From: Rhynchopus sp. YZ270_cl-10
Lineage: Eukaryota > Euglenozoa > Diplonemea > Diplonemida > Diplonemidae
Direction of reading: 5' to 3'
Length of the DNA: 64,000 bases
NCBI GenBank assembly: GCA_964035575.1
Contig: OZ037862.1
Span: 1,178,001 to 1,242,000 of the forward strand
Shown here one piece after another: positions 1 through 11,771 of this stretch. The notes beneath the pieces were generated by a model, which was not told the DNA's origin, did not search any database, and worked only from the letters and a program-made list of their open reading frames with translations. The translations under genes and the position numbers were made by a program. Each line of letters opens with the position of its first letter. The first letter of the stretch is position 1.

Positions 1-58
1 GCCCTCGTTCTCTTACGGTACGGGCCAGTCATTAGGTTTCCTTTTTACATCTTCTGTT

Positions 59-156
59 GTTGGCCGCAGGGTACTTGTGCTTTCATCCGGATGGCTGGCA
101 TCGTACGTGGGTCAGTCGGAGGTGCCTGCATTAATAACTTCACTTTGTTTTCCTTT
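59..156 (+). repeat. Dispersed repeat family F, copy 1
   Basis: About 85-bp unit running from a GGCCGCAGGG-like start through CATCCGGATGGCTGGCATCG and GTCAGTCGGAGGTGCCTGCA to a tail AATAACTTCACTTT and a T-rich stretch. Close copies lie at 21828-21915 and 28514-28592 and a truncated one at 58827-58882, all on the + strand. GGCATC near the middle can pair with GGTGCC about 20 nt later. It is not part of a gene I can see. A hAT-like element (165-1010) sits just after its T-rich tail. Confidence 0.8.
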
Positions 157-229
157 TATTTGTCCAGGCCTCAGCCTAACCATCGTTCCATCGTTCTATG
201 TTTTTGGCCTTTTTTTTTTTTTTTTTTTT

Positions 230-286
230 CATCGTTCCATCGTTCTATCGACCCGGGACCCGGGTCGATAGAACGATGGAACGATG
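230..286. repeat. Perfect 28-bp-arm palindrome inside the hAT-like element
   Basis: The arms at 230-257 and 259-286 are exact reverse complements with a one-base spacer. Their inner ends meet at CCCGGGACCCGGG. The arm contains CATCGTTCCATCGTTC, which also occurs as a single copy at about 181-196. A near-cruciform like this is prone to replication slippage. Confidence 0.9.
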
Positions 287-831
287 GAAAAAAAATAGCA
301 GTCAATGGGTCTGGGTACCGGGGTTTTGGGGGGGTTTTTTGGGATACCATCGAGCCGGACTCAATTGGTCAAACGTCGAAGGAAAAGGAAGCATGCAGCA
401 TGGCGAAAGGGAAAAAGTAGCGTACCGTGCGCCTGCGGCGCCAGCTTGCAACCCACCCTTCCCATGATATAGTTTGGCAGTAAAAATGTGCAATTTTAAG
501 CGCATTTTTTTGAAATGTTGCGTACCGTGGCTTCGCCAAAAACGTTTGTTTCAGCCAAACATGTCAGTAAAATTTACGGAAACTGACGATAGTTACCAAC
601 GAAAGTGCCATTTTTGGGCAACATTTTTTAGAAATGTTGCGTACCGTGGCTTCGCCTGGAACCTTTGGGTGACATGACCGCTATTTATTATATAAATGTA
701 CTGAGGTTACTGATAATTCGTGCACCATGTGTACCTGGTGCAAATATCAATGAAGTGCCGAACTCCGCCGTTGGATAACTGAGGAATTCTCGCATTCCGC
801 CGGAGGCCCCCAACTTGAGCTGGGGTGGGGA

Positions 832-856
832 CCCGGGCGCGCGAAGCGCGCCCGGG
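832..856. repeat. GC-rich hairpin, 11-bp arms, GAA loop
   Basis: CCCGGGCGCGC, then GAA, then the exact reverse complement, near the right end of the hAT-like element. A GCGCGCTTCGCGCGC-type hairpin also sits inside the second hAT-like element at about 45573-45590, so the two elements share this internal design. Confidence 0.8.
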
Positions 857-1018
857 CTCGACCGAGTTTTGATCTTCTTCCTGTGACTAGCTTGTCAGCG
901 GAGAATGCTCGGGAAGTACTAGTAAAAATCACCTTTTTTCTCTCTCTTTTTTTTTTTTTTTAAATAGAACGATGGTTTTGGCTGAGGCCCGGGAGTTAGG
1001 CTGAGGCCTGTATTTGTC

Positions 1019-2055
1019 ACATCCTGAAGTCAGATTCTATTTGTACCTCTGTGCATGCCCCACTACTGACACCTTGGTGTCAATAGAGGGATACATGCCA
1101 CACCTCGAACAGTTGCTAACCTTTGGCTCGTCTTTGAAGGATACTTCAAGGGGATGTGCGTTGTGTGTGGCACACTTCACTTCTTTTTTCTTCTTCTTTT
1201 GCAAGGAATTCTGACTATTTTTTTTTTTTTGTGCTAAAACACCTTCTTATTTTGTCTTTGAGGCGATTTTGACGAAAATTATAAAAACCATTCTTCGTTA
1301 TCGGGGATGAGATACCCTTGACCCTCATGGACACTTTTCCTTTATTTAGGTGACAAAGCACGAAAGGCGTTGGGGTCCTCTTTGCCAACGTTTTTTTATT
1401 TTTCTTTTTTGGGGTGTCTGTGCAGTGCATCCATATTTCGAGTTTTTTTTTTTTCCTCTTTTCTTCTTATTCTGTATCTGTTGTTCTCTATTGTCTACTA
1501 CGCTATTATTTTCTGGTAGCGCCATTAAGTTTTACATCATTGTACCTCAGTGTATAGCTTGCGTTGTGTTCGTGAGAAGCAGAGCCATGCGCAAGTTTTA
1601 TTTTGCTTGTGCCTGCGTCCGCCGATGAACGGTGAGGCGTTTGCACTGTCAGCTTCTCTTTTCTATTATGGTATTCCCTTCGCGCGATCAGTATCTTGTT
1701 GTTTTTGTCATCATTCTCTTTGTAATGTTTCGTTTCTTCGGTTTTTTTTTTTATCCGTTCATTTCTTCATCTGGTTTCTATTTTGTATTGTGCAGGGGAG
1801 TTCACGGGGGTTGTTTTTCTTCTGTGTTTTTGTGCACGGCCATGCAAAATACAACGTTAAAGGTAACCTTTTGTACGTGTGGAGCAAAAATGGTCCTCTG
1901 GAAAAGTCGGAAGGCCTTCTCCAGGGTCGCACCTTTTTACCCGCATGGTTTTTTTTGCAGTAATGTCCCATACTTTCATCCGTACATCAAAATAGGTCTC
2001 ACGTTTTATCTTACGTCACGGCACTGCCCCACATACCAGCGTCACTCATCATATT
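1019..2055. other. Intergenic region, T-rich, no supported gene
   Basis: This stretch is dominated by oligo-T tracts. An open frame continues from 1632 into the cellulase gene downstream, but its 178 upstream codons have no recognisable domain and the signal-peptide start is at 2166, so I read it as untranslated. It holds one copy of repeat family C (1609-1662). Confidence 0.6.
1609..1662 (+). repeat. Repeat family C, partial copy (3' half)
   Basis: It reads GTGCCTGCGTCCGCC, then GGTGAGGCGTTTGCAC, then a TCAGCTTCTCTTTT tail. Longer copies are at 34931-35047 (minus), 41791-41900 and 59129-59260. The CGCC...GGCG arms can pair. Confidence 0.75.
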
Positions 2056-2097
2056 TGTTTATATGTTGCAAACTCCACAACCGCCACATTACTTCCC

Positions 2098-2137
2098 CAC
2101 CACCATCCTCCACCACCACCACACACAGATTTATAAA
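2098..2137 (+). promoter_or_regulatory. CA-rich tract, ACACAG and TATAAA before the fusion gene
   Basis: A CCACCACCAC-type tract ends in ACACACAG (AG at 2127-2128), followed at once by ATTTATAAAC; the start codon is at 2166. Similar ...ACACAG sequences precede other genes here (7713, 11706, 14089, 17477, 55152). It may be a core promoter/initiator with a TATA-like box, or a 3' splice acceptor for a 5'UTR intron or spliced leader. The sequence alone does not decide between these. Confidence 0.45.
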
Positions 2138-2165
2138 CACATTACAAACAAACAAACAACACAAA

Positions 2166-4457
2166 ATGGCAATGGCGCGCACCCTCTGCGTGCTGCTGTG
2201 TGCGTCGCAGGCGTACGGACACGGGCACGTGTTGGACCCACCGTCGCGTGCGGAGCTCTGTTCGAACATCCACACCCCCGCTTCAGAAAAGAACACGAAC
2301 TGCGGGCAGATCATGTGGGAGCCCTTCAGCATCGAGGGTCCGGATGGGTGGCCGGCAGACGGGACGATCCCGGCAGGAGGTGCACACTCGCGCTTCCCAG
2401 AGCTGAACGAGCAGACGGCGACACGCTGGGGGAAGGTGCCGATGTCGGGCGGGGCGACGAAGTTCACGTGGACGTTCAACGCAAACCACGTGACGAAGGA
2501 CTACACGTACTACATGACGCGGGCAGGGTGGAACCCGAATGCACCGCTGACACGCGCAACGTTTGAGGACGCACCGTTCTGTGTTGTGGACGGAGGCATG
2601 AAGCAGCCGCCGATGACGACGGACCACACGTGCAACGTGCCGACGCTGGAGGGGTACCACATCATTCTGAGTGTGTGGGATGTGGGTGACACGTCGAACA
2701 GCTTCTTCAACGTGATTGACGTCATGTTCTCTGGTGGTGGTGGTGGTGGTGGTGGCAGCCCGCCTGTGCCTGTGCCAACAGCTCCTGTGCCTGTGCCTGT
2801 GCCCACGGCACCTGTTCCGGTTCCAAGCAATGGGGCCTGCCCAAGCGACACAAGTGGATGCGGCTGCGACTGGACTGACAACGGTGCAAAGTGCAACACA
2901 GACGACGGGAGCGAGTGCTACTGCAAGTGCTGCTGCCAGCACACCGGCCAGTGTGCGTGGCAGGGTGGCGGTGGAGGTGGTGGAGGAGGTGGCGGTGGAG
3001 GCAGCGGGTCGACATGCGCCCTTCCAAGCGGGCTGGACGCAAACGTGGCTGCAGTGGACAACACCGGGTTCGCAACGTGCCACGGGAAGCTGCGTCTGTC
3101 GGGGCTGCAGCTTGTGGGGGCACAGGGGGAGGCTGTGCAGCTGATGGGGATGAGCAGCCACGGGCTGCACTGGTTTGCGAACTGCTACACGAAGGAAAGC
3201 ATCACACACCTGGTGACGCGGTGGGGCATCAACGTGTTCCGGGCAGCAATGTACATTGGTGAGGGGGGCTACGGGAACAACCCGGCGCTGAAGCAGACCG
3301 TGCTGGACATTGTGCAGTGGTGCAAGGAGCTCGGGATCTACGTGATTGTGGACTGGCACATGCTGTCCCCCGGGAACCCGAACGATGCTGAGTACGACGG
3401 TGCAGACGCGTTCTGGCGGGACATGGCACGGACGCTGAAGGACGAGAGCCACGTGCTGTACGAGATTGCGAACGAGCCGAACGGTGTGAGCTGGGGCGAG
3501 GTTGTGAGCTACCACAACCGCATCTTGGCGCTGATCCGTGCGGAGGATGCGGAGACAGTGGTGCTTGCGGGGACGCCGACGTGGAGCCAAGACATCCACG
3601 AGGCAGCGGCGCGCCCTGTGGACCTCCCGCACAACGTCATGTACGTGTTCCACTTCTACGCCGGGTCGCACACACACCTGCAGTCGCGTGTGCAGGAGGT
3701 TGCGTCGCAGATCCCGCTGTTTGTGAGTGAGTGGGGCACGTCTGAGGCGAGCGGTGACGGGGGTCCCTTCCTCGACAACGCGCAGGCGTTCCTGGAGGGC
3801 TTCAAGAGCGCAGGGTCGCAGGGTGTGAAGCTGAGCTGGACGTCGTGGAGTCTGGCGGACAAGGCAGAGGTGTCGGCGGCACTGCAGTCTGGGGCGTGTG
3901 CCTCTGGCGACTGGGACAGTGTGTCGTGCACGGGGAGCTATGTGCGCACGTACATCAGAACGAACGCTGTCCCCTGTGGCGGACCTGCTCCCGTTCCCGT
4001 TCCCCCTGTGCCTGTGCCCACACCGCCAACACCACCAGCAACGTCCCCACCCACACCGCCTGCACCTGTGCCCACGGTGCCAGCCCCTGTGCCGACCCCG
4101 CCTGCCTGTGCCTCTGCCTTCTGTGTGTACAGTGCGTGCAAGCGTGATGCCAGCTGCTGTGCTGCAGCAGGGACGCCGTGTGCGCAGTTCGACACGTGGT
4201 ACGCAGAGTGCATGCAGAGCTCGTCACCGCCACCGGCAACATCCCCACCCACACCGCCTGCACCTGTGCCCACAGCACCTGTGCCTGTGCCGTCGAGTGC
4301 GTGCAGCGGGTCGACGCTGTCTATGTATTCAAACTGTCTGGGGGCCACAGCGTGCTGTGAGAGCGGCACACAGTGCTACGAGCAGTCGCAGTGGTACGCA
4401 CAGTGCCTCAGAACGTGCACACCTGGAGGCGGCTGGTCGTGCAAGGTGCTTGGGTGA
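2166..4457 (+). CDS. Secreted AA10 LPMO - GH5_2-like endoglucanase fusion with CBM1-like modules (copy A)
   Basis: 763 aa, no intron. Residues 1-18 are a signal peptide ending AYG; the mature protein begins His19 (HGHVLDPPSR). With His108 (NANHVTKDY) this gives the copper histidine brace of AA10 LPMOs, and the domain (19-190) follows Serratia CBP21 closely, including SNSFFNVIDV with the axial Phe180. A Gly/Val-Pro linker, a Cys-rich module (about 224-264) and a poly-Gly linker follow. Residues about 300-575 are a GH5 catalytic domain very like bacterial subfamily 2 endoglucanases, with acid/base Glu437 (EIANEPNG) and nucleophile Glu522 (VSEWGTSE). The C-terminus has Pro/Thr/Val linkers and two small Cys modules ending WYAECM and WYAQCL, like fungal CBM1. 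It should oxidise and hydrolyse cellulose or chitin outside the cell. The start at 2166 was chosen for the signal peptide. The domain types suggest a bacterial source, an inference to be tested by trees. Confidence 0.93.
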   Translation: MAMARTLCVLLCASQAYGHGHVLDPPSRAELCSNIHTPASEKNTNCGQIMWEPFSIEGPDGWPADGTIPAGGAHSRFPELNEQTATRWGKVPMSGGATKFTWTFNANHVTKDYTYYMTRAGWNPNAPLTRATFEDAPFCVVDGGMKQPPMTTDHTCNVPTLEGYHIILSVWDVGDTSNSFFNVIDVMFSGGGGGGGGSPPVPVPTAPVPVPVPTAPVPVPSNGACPSDTSGCGCDWTDNGAKCNTDDGSECYCKCCCQHTGQCAWQGGGGGGGGGGGGGSGSTCALPSGLDANVAAVDNTGFATCHGKLRLSGLQLVGAQGEAVQLMGMSSHGLHWFANCYTKESITHLVTRWGINVFRAAMYIGEGGYGNNPALKQTVLDIVQWCKELGIYVIVDWHMLSPGNPNDAEYDGADAFWRDMARTLKDESHVLYEIANEPNGVSWGEVVSYHNRILALIRAEDAETVVLAGTPTWSQDIHEAAARPVDLPHNVMYVFHFYAGSHTHLQSRVQEVASQIPLFVSEWGTSEASGDGGPFLDNAQAFLEGFKSAGSQGVKLSWTSWSLADKAEVSAALQSGACASGDWDSVSCTGSYVRTYIRTNAVPCGGPAPVPVPPVPVPTPPTPPATSPPTPPAPVPTVPAPVPTPPACASAFCVYSACKRDASCCAAAGTPCAQFDTWYAECMQSSSPPPATSPPTPPAPVPTAPVPVPSSACSGSTLSMYSNCLGATACCESGTQCYEQSQWYAQCLRTCTPGGGWSCKVLG

Positions 4458-7029
<2,572 letters not shown>

Positions 7030-7769
7030 TCGTGAGGTCTGTGTCTCCACCACGCTTCTACGAATTTGCTGTTGTTTGTCGTCCCAAGCTAAAAACAAAA
7101 AAGTCAAACAAAACCGACACAAAAAAGTCAGCCAACAAAACAAAAAACAAAAGCCGCAAAGAAAGGCACGTGGCCGAAGAGGCACGCGTAGTTAGATAAG
7201 GAGAGAGACATAAAAAGTATACACCTTATTTGGCTCCTGACAATAAGGAAAACAAAACCCCCACCTTTTTTCTCTCTTGCACCTTCCGCAAGCACAGAAG
7301 TGCACAAGGGACTGCCACCTTGTGTGTCACAGCCCCAAGTGTGCGCTGTTGCTGTGGTGGCGTGTTTGTTGTTGTTTTAATCCCCCCTGTGTTTCGTTTT
7401 CCCCACCCCCCCGTAGGAGCGCTTCTTGTGTCGGGCCGTCTTGCTGGGCAAATCAAACCACCCACCGCAGCACTCCGTCCACTCTGTCATTTCACAGGGA
7501 GGAAAGAGCTTTGCCTGCCACCCTTTTGTTTGACACGCTCAGCTGTCACAGCGTCCCGACCAGAAGCAACCAACCGATAAAAATGTAGAACAAAGACCCC
7601 TGACAAAACAAAAAAAGACAAAACAAAAAGCAAAAACAAAGCTGCCCACACATGTTTTCTTACTGCATCTGCATCCATCCCACCACCACTACCACACCAC
7701 CACAATGACACAGATTTATTCACTTTGAAAAAAAAAAAAACCACAAAAAAAAAAAAAAAAAAGACAACA
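7030..7769. other. Intergenic region between alpha-tubulin and the WD40 gene
   Basis: A/C-rich and T-rich stretches, no gene seen. Just before the next gene it has a CCACCACCACTACCAC tract ending GACACAG (AG at 7712-7713) followed by ATTTATTCAC, resembling the element before the fusion gene, then an oligo-A leader running into the ATG at 7770. Confidence 0.55.
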
Positions 7770-10025
7770 ATGCAGCTGCAAACATACCTGCAGCTGTGCA
7801 CGGCAGCAGCGCTGTTTGTGTGCTGTGCAGAGGCACACAAGGTGGCTGTGTGCTCGTCGACAGCTGTGTCGCAGCCGGGGACGGTGACGTTCTGGTTTGC
7901 AACGTACTCGCACGGGTCGAGCCTGGTGCAGTCTGGCGCACGTGGCCACATCAAGGCGCCTACAGGGGTGACAACGACTGCGCCGTTTGCGAACCGGTGC
8001 GATGTGGCGACACCGCCGTCGTCTGCAGGCCTGACGGTGTCTGGCCTGGCAGCCACACTTGCGGGGAACTGCCAGTCGGAGACGGTGACAGGCTCGCAGG
8101 GGCAGACGCTGTACGCATACCCCGCAGACAGCACGTTGACCTGCTACGACGCAGGCAGCGTCGAGCTGTACGCAGTCGGGCGGACTGGGTCTGAGACACC
8201 GCATTCCTGCCTCACGCAGGGACGCAGCGTGGCGTCCATTGCAACGTGGTACCCCGTGGTGGTGGAGGCGGCCGTGTCGGGCTCGTACGAGGTGTGGACC
8301 ACAAACACGGGGGATGTCCTGGACCCTGGTCTCGGGGTGGATCTGCCCGACCCGTGCTCGATGGACGACAACCGCCACTTCTTCCTGCCGCTGAGTGTCG
8401 CTGCAGGGAGTGCGTTGTGCACAACACAGCCGGACGTGCCCGCGCACGTGGTGGCGTCCTCGCTGCTGCAGTGCAACGGGGAGGTGCACGAGATCCCTGT
8501 GGGGATGCAGTGCAATGCGCAGTGCGAGCCAGGCTACATGCCTGTGGGTGACCTTGTGTGCGAGGAGGACCCGCTGGACAGCACCCAAGCCGACTGGTCG
8601 ACGTCGTTCTCGTGTGTGGCGCAGACCTGTGCCCTGCCGGATAGTGGGAACAACGCAGCCATCTCCTCCATGATTGTCGGTGTGTCGCTGCCGTGCACAC
8701 GTTTCACGCCTGCTGGTGCGGAGTGCGAGTTTGTCTGCCTGGCCCCGTCGGGTCTGGTCGGTGTCGGGTCCATTGCCTGCGACAGCATGGGTGCCTGGCA
8801 GCCCGGCTCCAACTACTCGGGGTGTGTGCCGCCCACGCCGCAGCCGCCAACAGAAGCGCCGCCAACAGCGTCTCCGCCGACCCCCGCCCCGGACACGATG
8901 GCACCACCGACTCCGTCACCCCCGACACCGTCACCACCAACACCATCGCCTCCGACACCGTCACCACCGACATCAGCCCCTGACACATCTGCACCACCGA
9001 CATCGACACCACCAACAGCTGCCCCAACGTCTGTTCCCCCGACACCTGCACCCACACAGTGCACTGCTCCTGACACGTCACCGCTTACGTGCGAGGCGAC
9101 GGCGTCACGCGAGTGTGCATGGCGTGTGGTGCAGTCTGGCCGCCTCCTGGCTGTTGGGTTCTCTGCAGACGGGAGCCGTGTTGCAACAGGGAGCGACGAC
9201 GGGGTGCGTGTGTACGACAGCACGACTGGGGTGCAGGTGGCGAAGCTGGCGTGTGCAGACTTTGCGTCGTACGACGTGACGTTCTCGAGTGACGGAGCAC
9301 GCGTTGCTGTCGGTGGTGCCGGCGGGCGTGTTGTTGTGTGCGACGCTGTGACGGGCGAGCTCGAGGTGACGCTGATGGACATGAGTGCGGAGGGGAGTGT
9401 GCCGGTGCGCCGTGTGCGCTTCACGCCCGACGCACGCTTCCTTGTTGTGAGCGGTGGTGGGAGCGACATGCGCACACGTGTGTTTGACGTGATGTCCGGT
9501 TCGCTGGAGCCGGAGATTGTGATCCACAAGCACGCACGCGAGGTGGCGTTCTCTGCAGACGGGGCGCTGCTGGCCACGTCGTGGGGCACGGAGGTGGACG
9601 AGGTTGTGACGGTGTGGCGTGTGCGGAACGGTGCCAAGGTGGCGGAGCTGCCGTCGCGCTTTGCACGTGTGACGGCACTGTCGTTCTCTGCGTCTCGCGA
9701 CGAACTGCTGCGTGGGATGGACGACGGGACGGTGCGTGTGAGCAAGTGGGCCGGCGGGGTTGTTGGCGAGGGTGCGGTGACGGAGCGCCTTGAGCTTGAG
9801 ACCAAGACGAAGACTGTGTTTGACGCTCGGCACTCGCCAAACGGGGCACTGCTTGCTGCTGTCGGGGAGGGTGAGGTGACGGTGTGGCGTGCGGCTGGGA
9901 GTGTGGCACACCGGCTCTATGGGCACACGCGTGCAGGGCTCCCGCGTATGGCCTTCTCACCTGACAGCACACGCCTCGCTACAGCAAGCCACGACGGCAC
10001 GCTGCTCCTGTGGGACCTGTTGTAG
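7770..10025 (+). CDS. Secreted protein with CCP-like modules, Pro/Thr linker and WD40 propeller
   Basis: 751 aa, no intron. The frame opens at 7725 with a Lys-rich stretch encoded by oligo-A; the signal peptide begins at 7770 (residues 1-22), so that start is preferred. The predicted mature protein begins His23 (HKVAVC). Residues 23-195 are a domain I do not recognise. Two Cys-rich modules at about 217-282 and 287-352 resemble CCP/sushi modules (CEPGYMPVGDLVC). A TPPTPSPPT-type linker spans about 354-447. The rest (about 455-751) is a WD40-type beta-propeller of about seven blades (FSADGSRVATGSDDG, FSPDSTRLATASHDG ... LLLWDLL). WD40 propellers are nearly always intracellular in eukaryotes, so a secreted one is odd. 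A ligand- or polysaccharide-binding surface protein is a reasonable guess; function unknown. Confidence 0.85.
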   Translation: MQLQTYLQLCTAAALFVCCAEAHKVAVCSSTAVSQPGTVTFWFATYSHGSSLVQSGARGHIKAPTGVTTTAPFANRCDVATPPSSAGLTVSGLAATLAGNCQSETVTGSQGQTLYAYPADSTLTCYDAGSVELYAVGRTGSETPHSCLTQGRSVASIATWYPVVVEAAVSGSYEVWTTNTGDVLDPGLGVDLPDPCSMDDNRHFFLPLSVAAGSALCTTQPDVPAHVVASSLLQCNGEVHEIPVGMQCNAQCEPGYMPVGDLVCEEDPLDSTQADWSTSFSCVAQTCALPDSGNNAAISSMIVGVSLPCTRFTPAGAECEFVCLAPSGLVGVGSIACDSMGAWQPGSNYSGCVPPTPQPPTEAPPTASPPTPAPDTMAPPTPSPPTPSPPTPSPPTPSPPTSAPDTSAPPTSTPPTAAPTSVPPTPAPTQCTAPDTSPLTCEATASRECAWRVVQSGRLLAVGFSADGSRVATGSDDGVRVYDSTTGVQVAKLACADFASYDVTFSSDGARVAVGGAGGRVVVCDAVTGELEVTLMDMSAEGSVPVRRVRFTPDARFLVVSGGGSDMRTRVFDVMSGSLEPEIVIHKHAREVAFSADGALLATSWGTEVDEVVTVWRVRNGAKVAELPSRFARVTALSFSASRDELLRGMDDGTVRVSKWAGGVVGEGAVTERLELETKTKTVFDARHSPNGALLAAVGEGEVTVWRAAGSVAHRLYGHTRAGLPRMAFSPDSTRLATASHDGTLLLWDLL

Positions 10026-11771
10026 GGTGTCCCAATAGTGTTTGTGGTGTGGGTGTTGGTGTGTGAACTCTCGCGCCCATCCCCTTGCCACAAGGCTCGT
10101 TATTTATTTCAACCACAATTTTCGGTCAACTGTTTTCCCCTCTGACTTTTAATTGGTAACCAAGCGCGAGAGGGCTGGCGTTCATGTTACCAAACTTGTC
10201 TTTTTTATTTAAGATTTGCGTTTTGTACACAACCTTCTGATGAACAGGTCAGGGTATTGTTATTTTTTTCTTCTTTTTTAGCAGCTGACAAAATCAGTAA
10301 GGGTGTACAGCAAGGTTGTTTCTTTCTGAAAACAGATACGTGTGCCTTCAAGGCATATCCATCTCTGGAGAAAGAAAGAAACACGTCTTGCTTTCGTTTT
10401 CGTTTTTGTTTTGAATTTTATTTTGCTCGGCGAAAGTCTGATCTGCTCCAAACCTGTCCCGCGTGAGATGTAGCAATCTTGTGGGGTCGAAAACATAAAA
10501 TTAGCAAATGGGGAAATGGCAACGCGCTTTTCTCCTTTTTGTGGTGTTTTCCCATGGAGTTTCTGGTCAGATGTCTTGCACCAAGTTTGCATTTTTAGAG
10601 GTCTTGCGTTGATATGACGCGTGGCCAACACTGTCCCCATGTTTATTCCCTTACCCCCTTACCCCCTTATCCCTTCTCCCTTATCTGACACCCCTTTGAT
10701 GATATTCATGACACTGCTGTGCGTGCTCGTTTGGTGATTGCTTGGGTGACCAGGCAGCGCAAATATGCATACGCAGCACACTTGCTCAACAAGTGTGCTG
10801 GCGTGTTGCGGTCTGCTGATCCAAGAACAAGTCAGCAGTGTTGTGTGTTGTGTAGCTTTGTTATTGCTTCCCCTTGACAAAGAGGGTTTATTGTCCGCTT
10901 CTCTTTCTTATGTTAGCTTCACACTTGCTGATAGTTGGCACACACATTGCGTGTCTAGCCTCGCTCTGTACTCGCTTGCTCCCCCTTTGCAGTTTTGCAG
11001 TTTTGCAGTTTTGAGGGGTGGATGTGTGGATTTGTGATTCTGGGACAGTGTGCACGTGTTCGTGTAGAGTGTTCCGTTGTCCCTGCATTTCTACGTCTGC
11101 CTGCAAAGGGTGTTTTAGCACCGCCACTTTCACATGTATTGGCCACTTTCTCACTCTTCTTACTTTCTTCAAGAACTGTGTGCCGTGAGGCGCATGCTTC
11201 TTCCACGGTTTCTTTCTTTAATTCGATTGCCTTCGCCTTCGTGGTCATTCTTCTTCACCACCCCACACATAGCGTTCTGCTGTGTCTGTTTTTAATTATG
11301 TTGTTGTTATGTTTATGTTTTATGTTTTGTGAGGAGCGACACCCACTATTCGTGGTGTGTGTCAACGTCTTTGTGGAGAAGCATTATTTTGCGACAATTC
11401 AGCAGAAACTTCTGCTGCAGCGTTGTCCGGGACGGCCCCCCTTCTTTTGTGAGGGCGAGTCTCTGGACGGAGTTGTCTGCACTCTGCTTCTCCCTGACAT
11501 CCCCACCCCTTCAGCAAACGTACCCCTCCCCTGCCCCATCAAGGATGCAGAACAGGATGCATATCTGCGCGTCTTCGTTCAGCCTTTTTGATGATTTTTG
11601 AGTTTTTGGAATTGAATACAAAAAGCCTGTCCTCTGAGCCCATAAATTATTTCACTCGTTCTCTCCACAACCCCAGCTCACAGCACAACCCAACACCCCA
11701 ACACAGATTCATTAATTGTGCCTCACTCCACTTGTGCACCACATCCACACACAAAGCCCAAAGAGCGTACA
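10026..11771. other. Intergenic region, about 1.7 kb, no supported gene
   Basis: T-rich, with a hairpin repeat at 10153-10193, a short CCCTTAC tandem at about 10640-10672 and an 8-bp GCAGTTTT tandem (three units) at about 10989-11013. The last 100 bp contain AACCCAACACCCCAACACAG (AG at 11705-11706), the acceptor/initiator-like element seen before other genes. Confidence 0.55.
10153..10193 (+). repeat. Hairpin repeat type A with an 8-bp outer stem
   Basis: TTGGTAAC at the left pairs perfectly with GTTACCAA at the right. Inside, CAAGC can pair with the GGCTGG side around the loop GCGAGAG, and the TTCAT tail is kept. Other members have GGTGA/TTACC here, so the outer stem changes in a way that keeps pairing. 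Confidence 0.65.

Larger units (their letters stand above)
165..1010. mobile_element. Non-autonomous hAT-like DNA transposon (846 bp)
   Basis: The element starts CAGGCCTCAGCCTAAC and ends with the inverted counterpart GTTAGGCTGAGGCCTG. It is flanked on both sides by the same 8 bp, TATTTGTC (157-164 and 1011-1018). An 8-bp target duplication and a CAG-type terminus are what the hAT superfamily shows. Inside are repeated CCATCGTTC motifs near the left end, a perfect long hairpin (230-286), a TTGCGTACCGTGGCTTCGCC motif twice (at about 516 and 634, with a related piece at about 417) and a GC-rich hairpin (832-856). No transposase is encoded, so it must have been moved in trans. Confidence 0.8.

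Noticed and set aside
1632-2165. 178-codon in-frame extension before the first fusion gene
   Set aside because: It has no domain, is rich in Phe/Cys/Thr from T-rich DNA, and would bury the signal peptide and the mature N-terminal His. Copy B at 14131 has no matching extension.
10640-10672. Telomere-like CCCTTAC repeat
   Set aside because: Only three or four imperfect units of uneven length in the middle of a gene-bearing region; treated as simple sequence.
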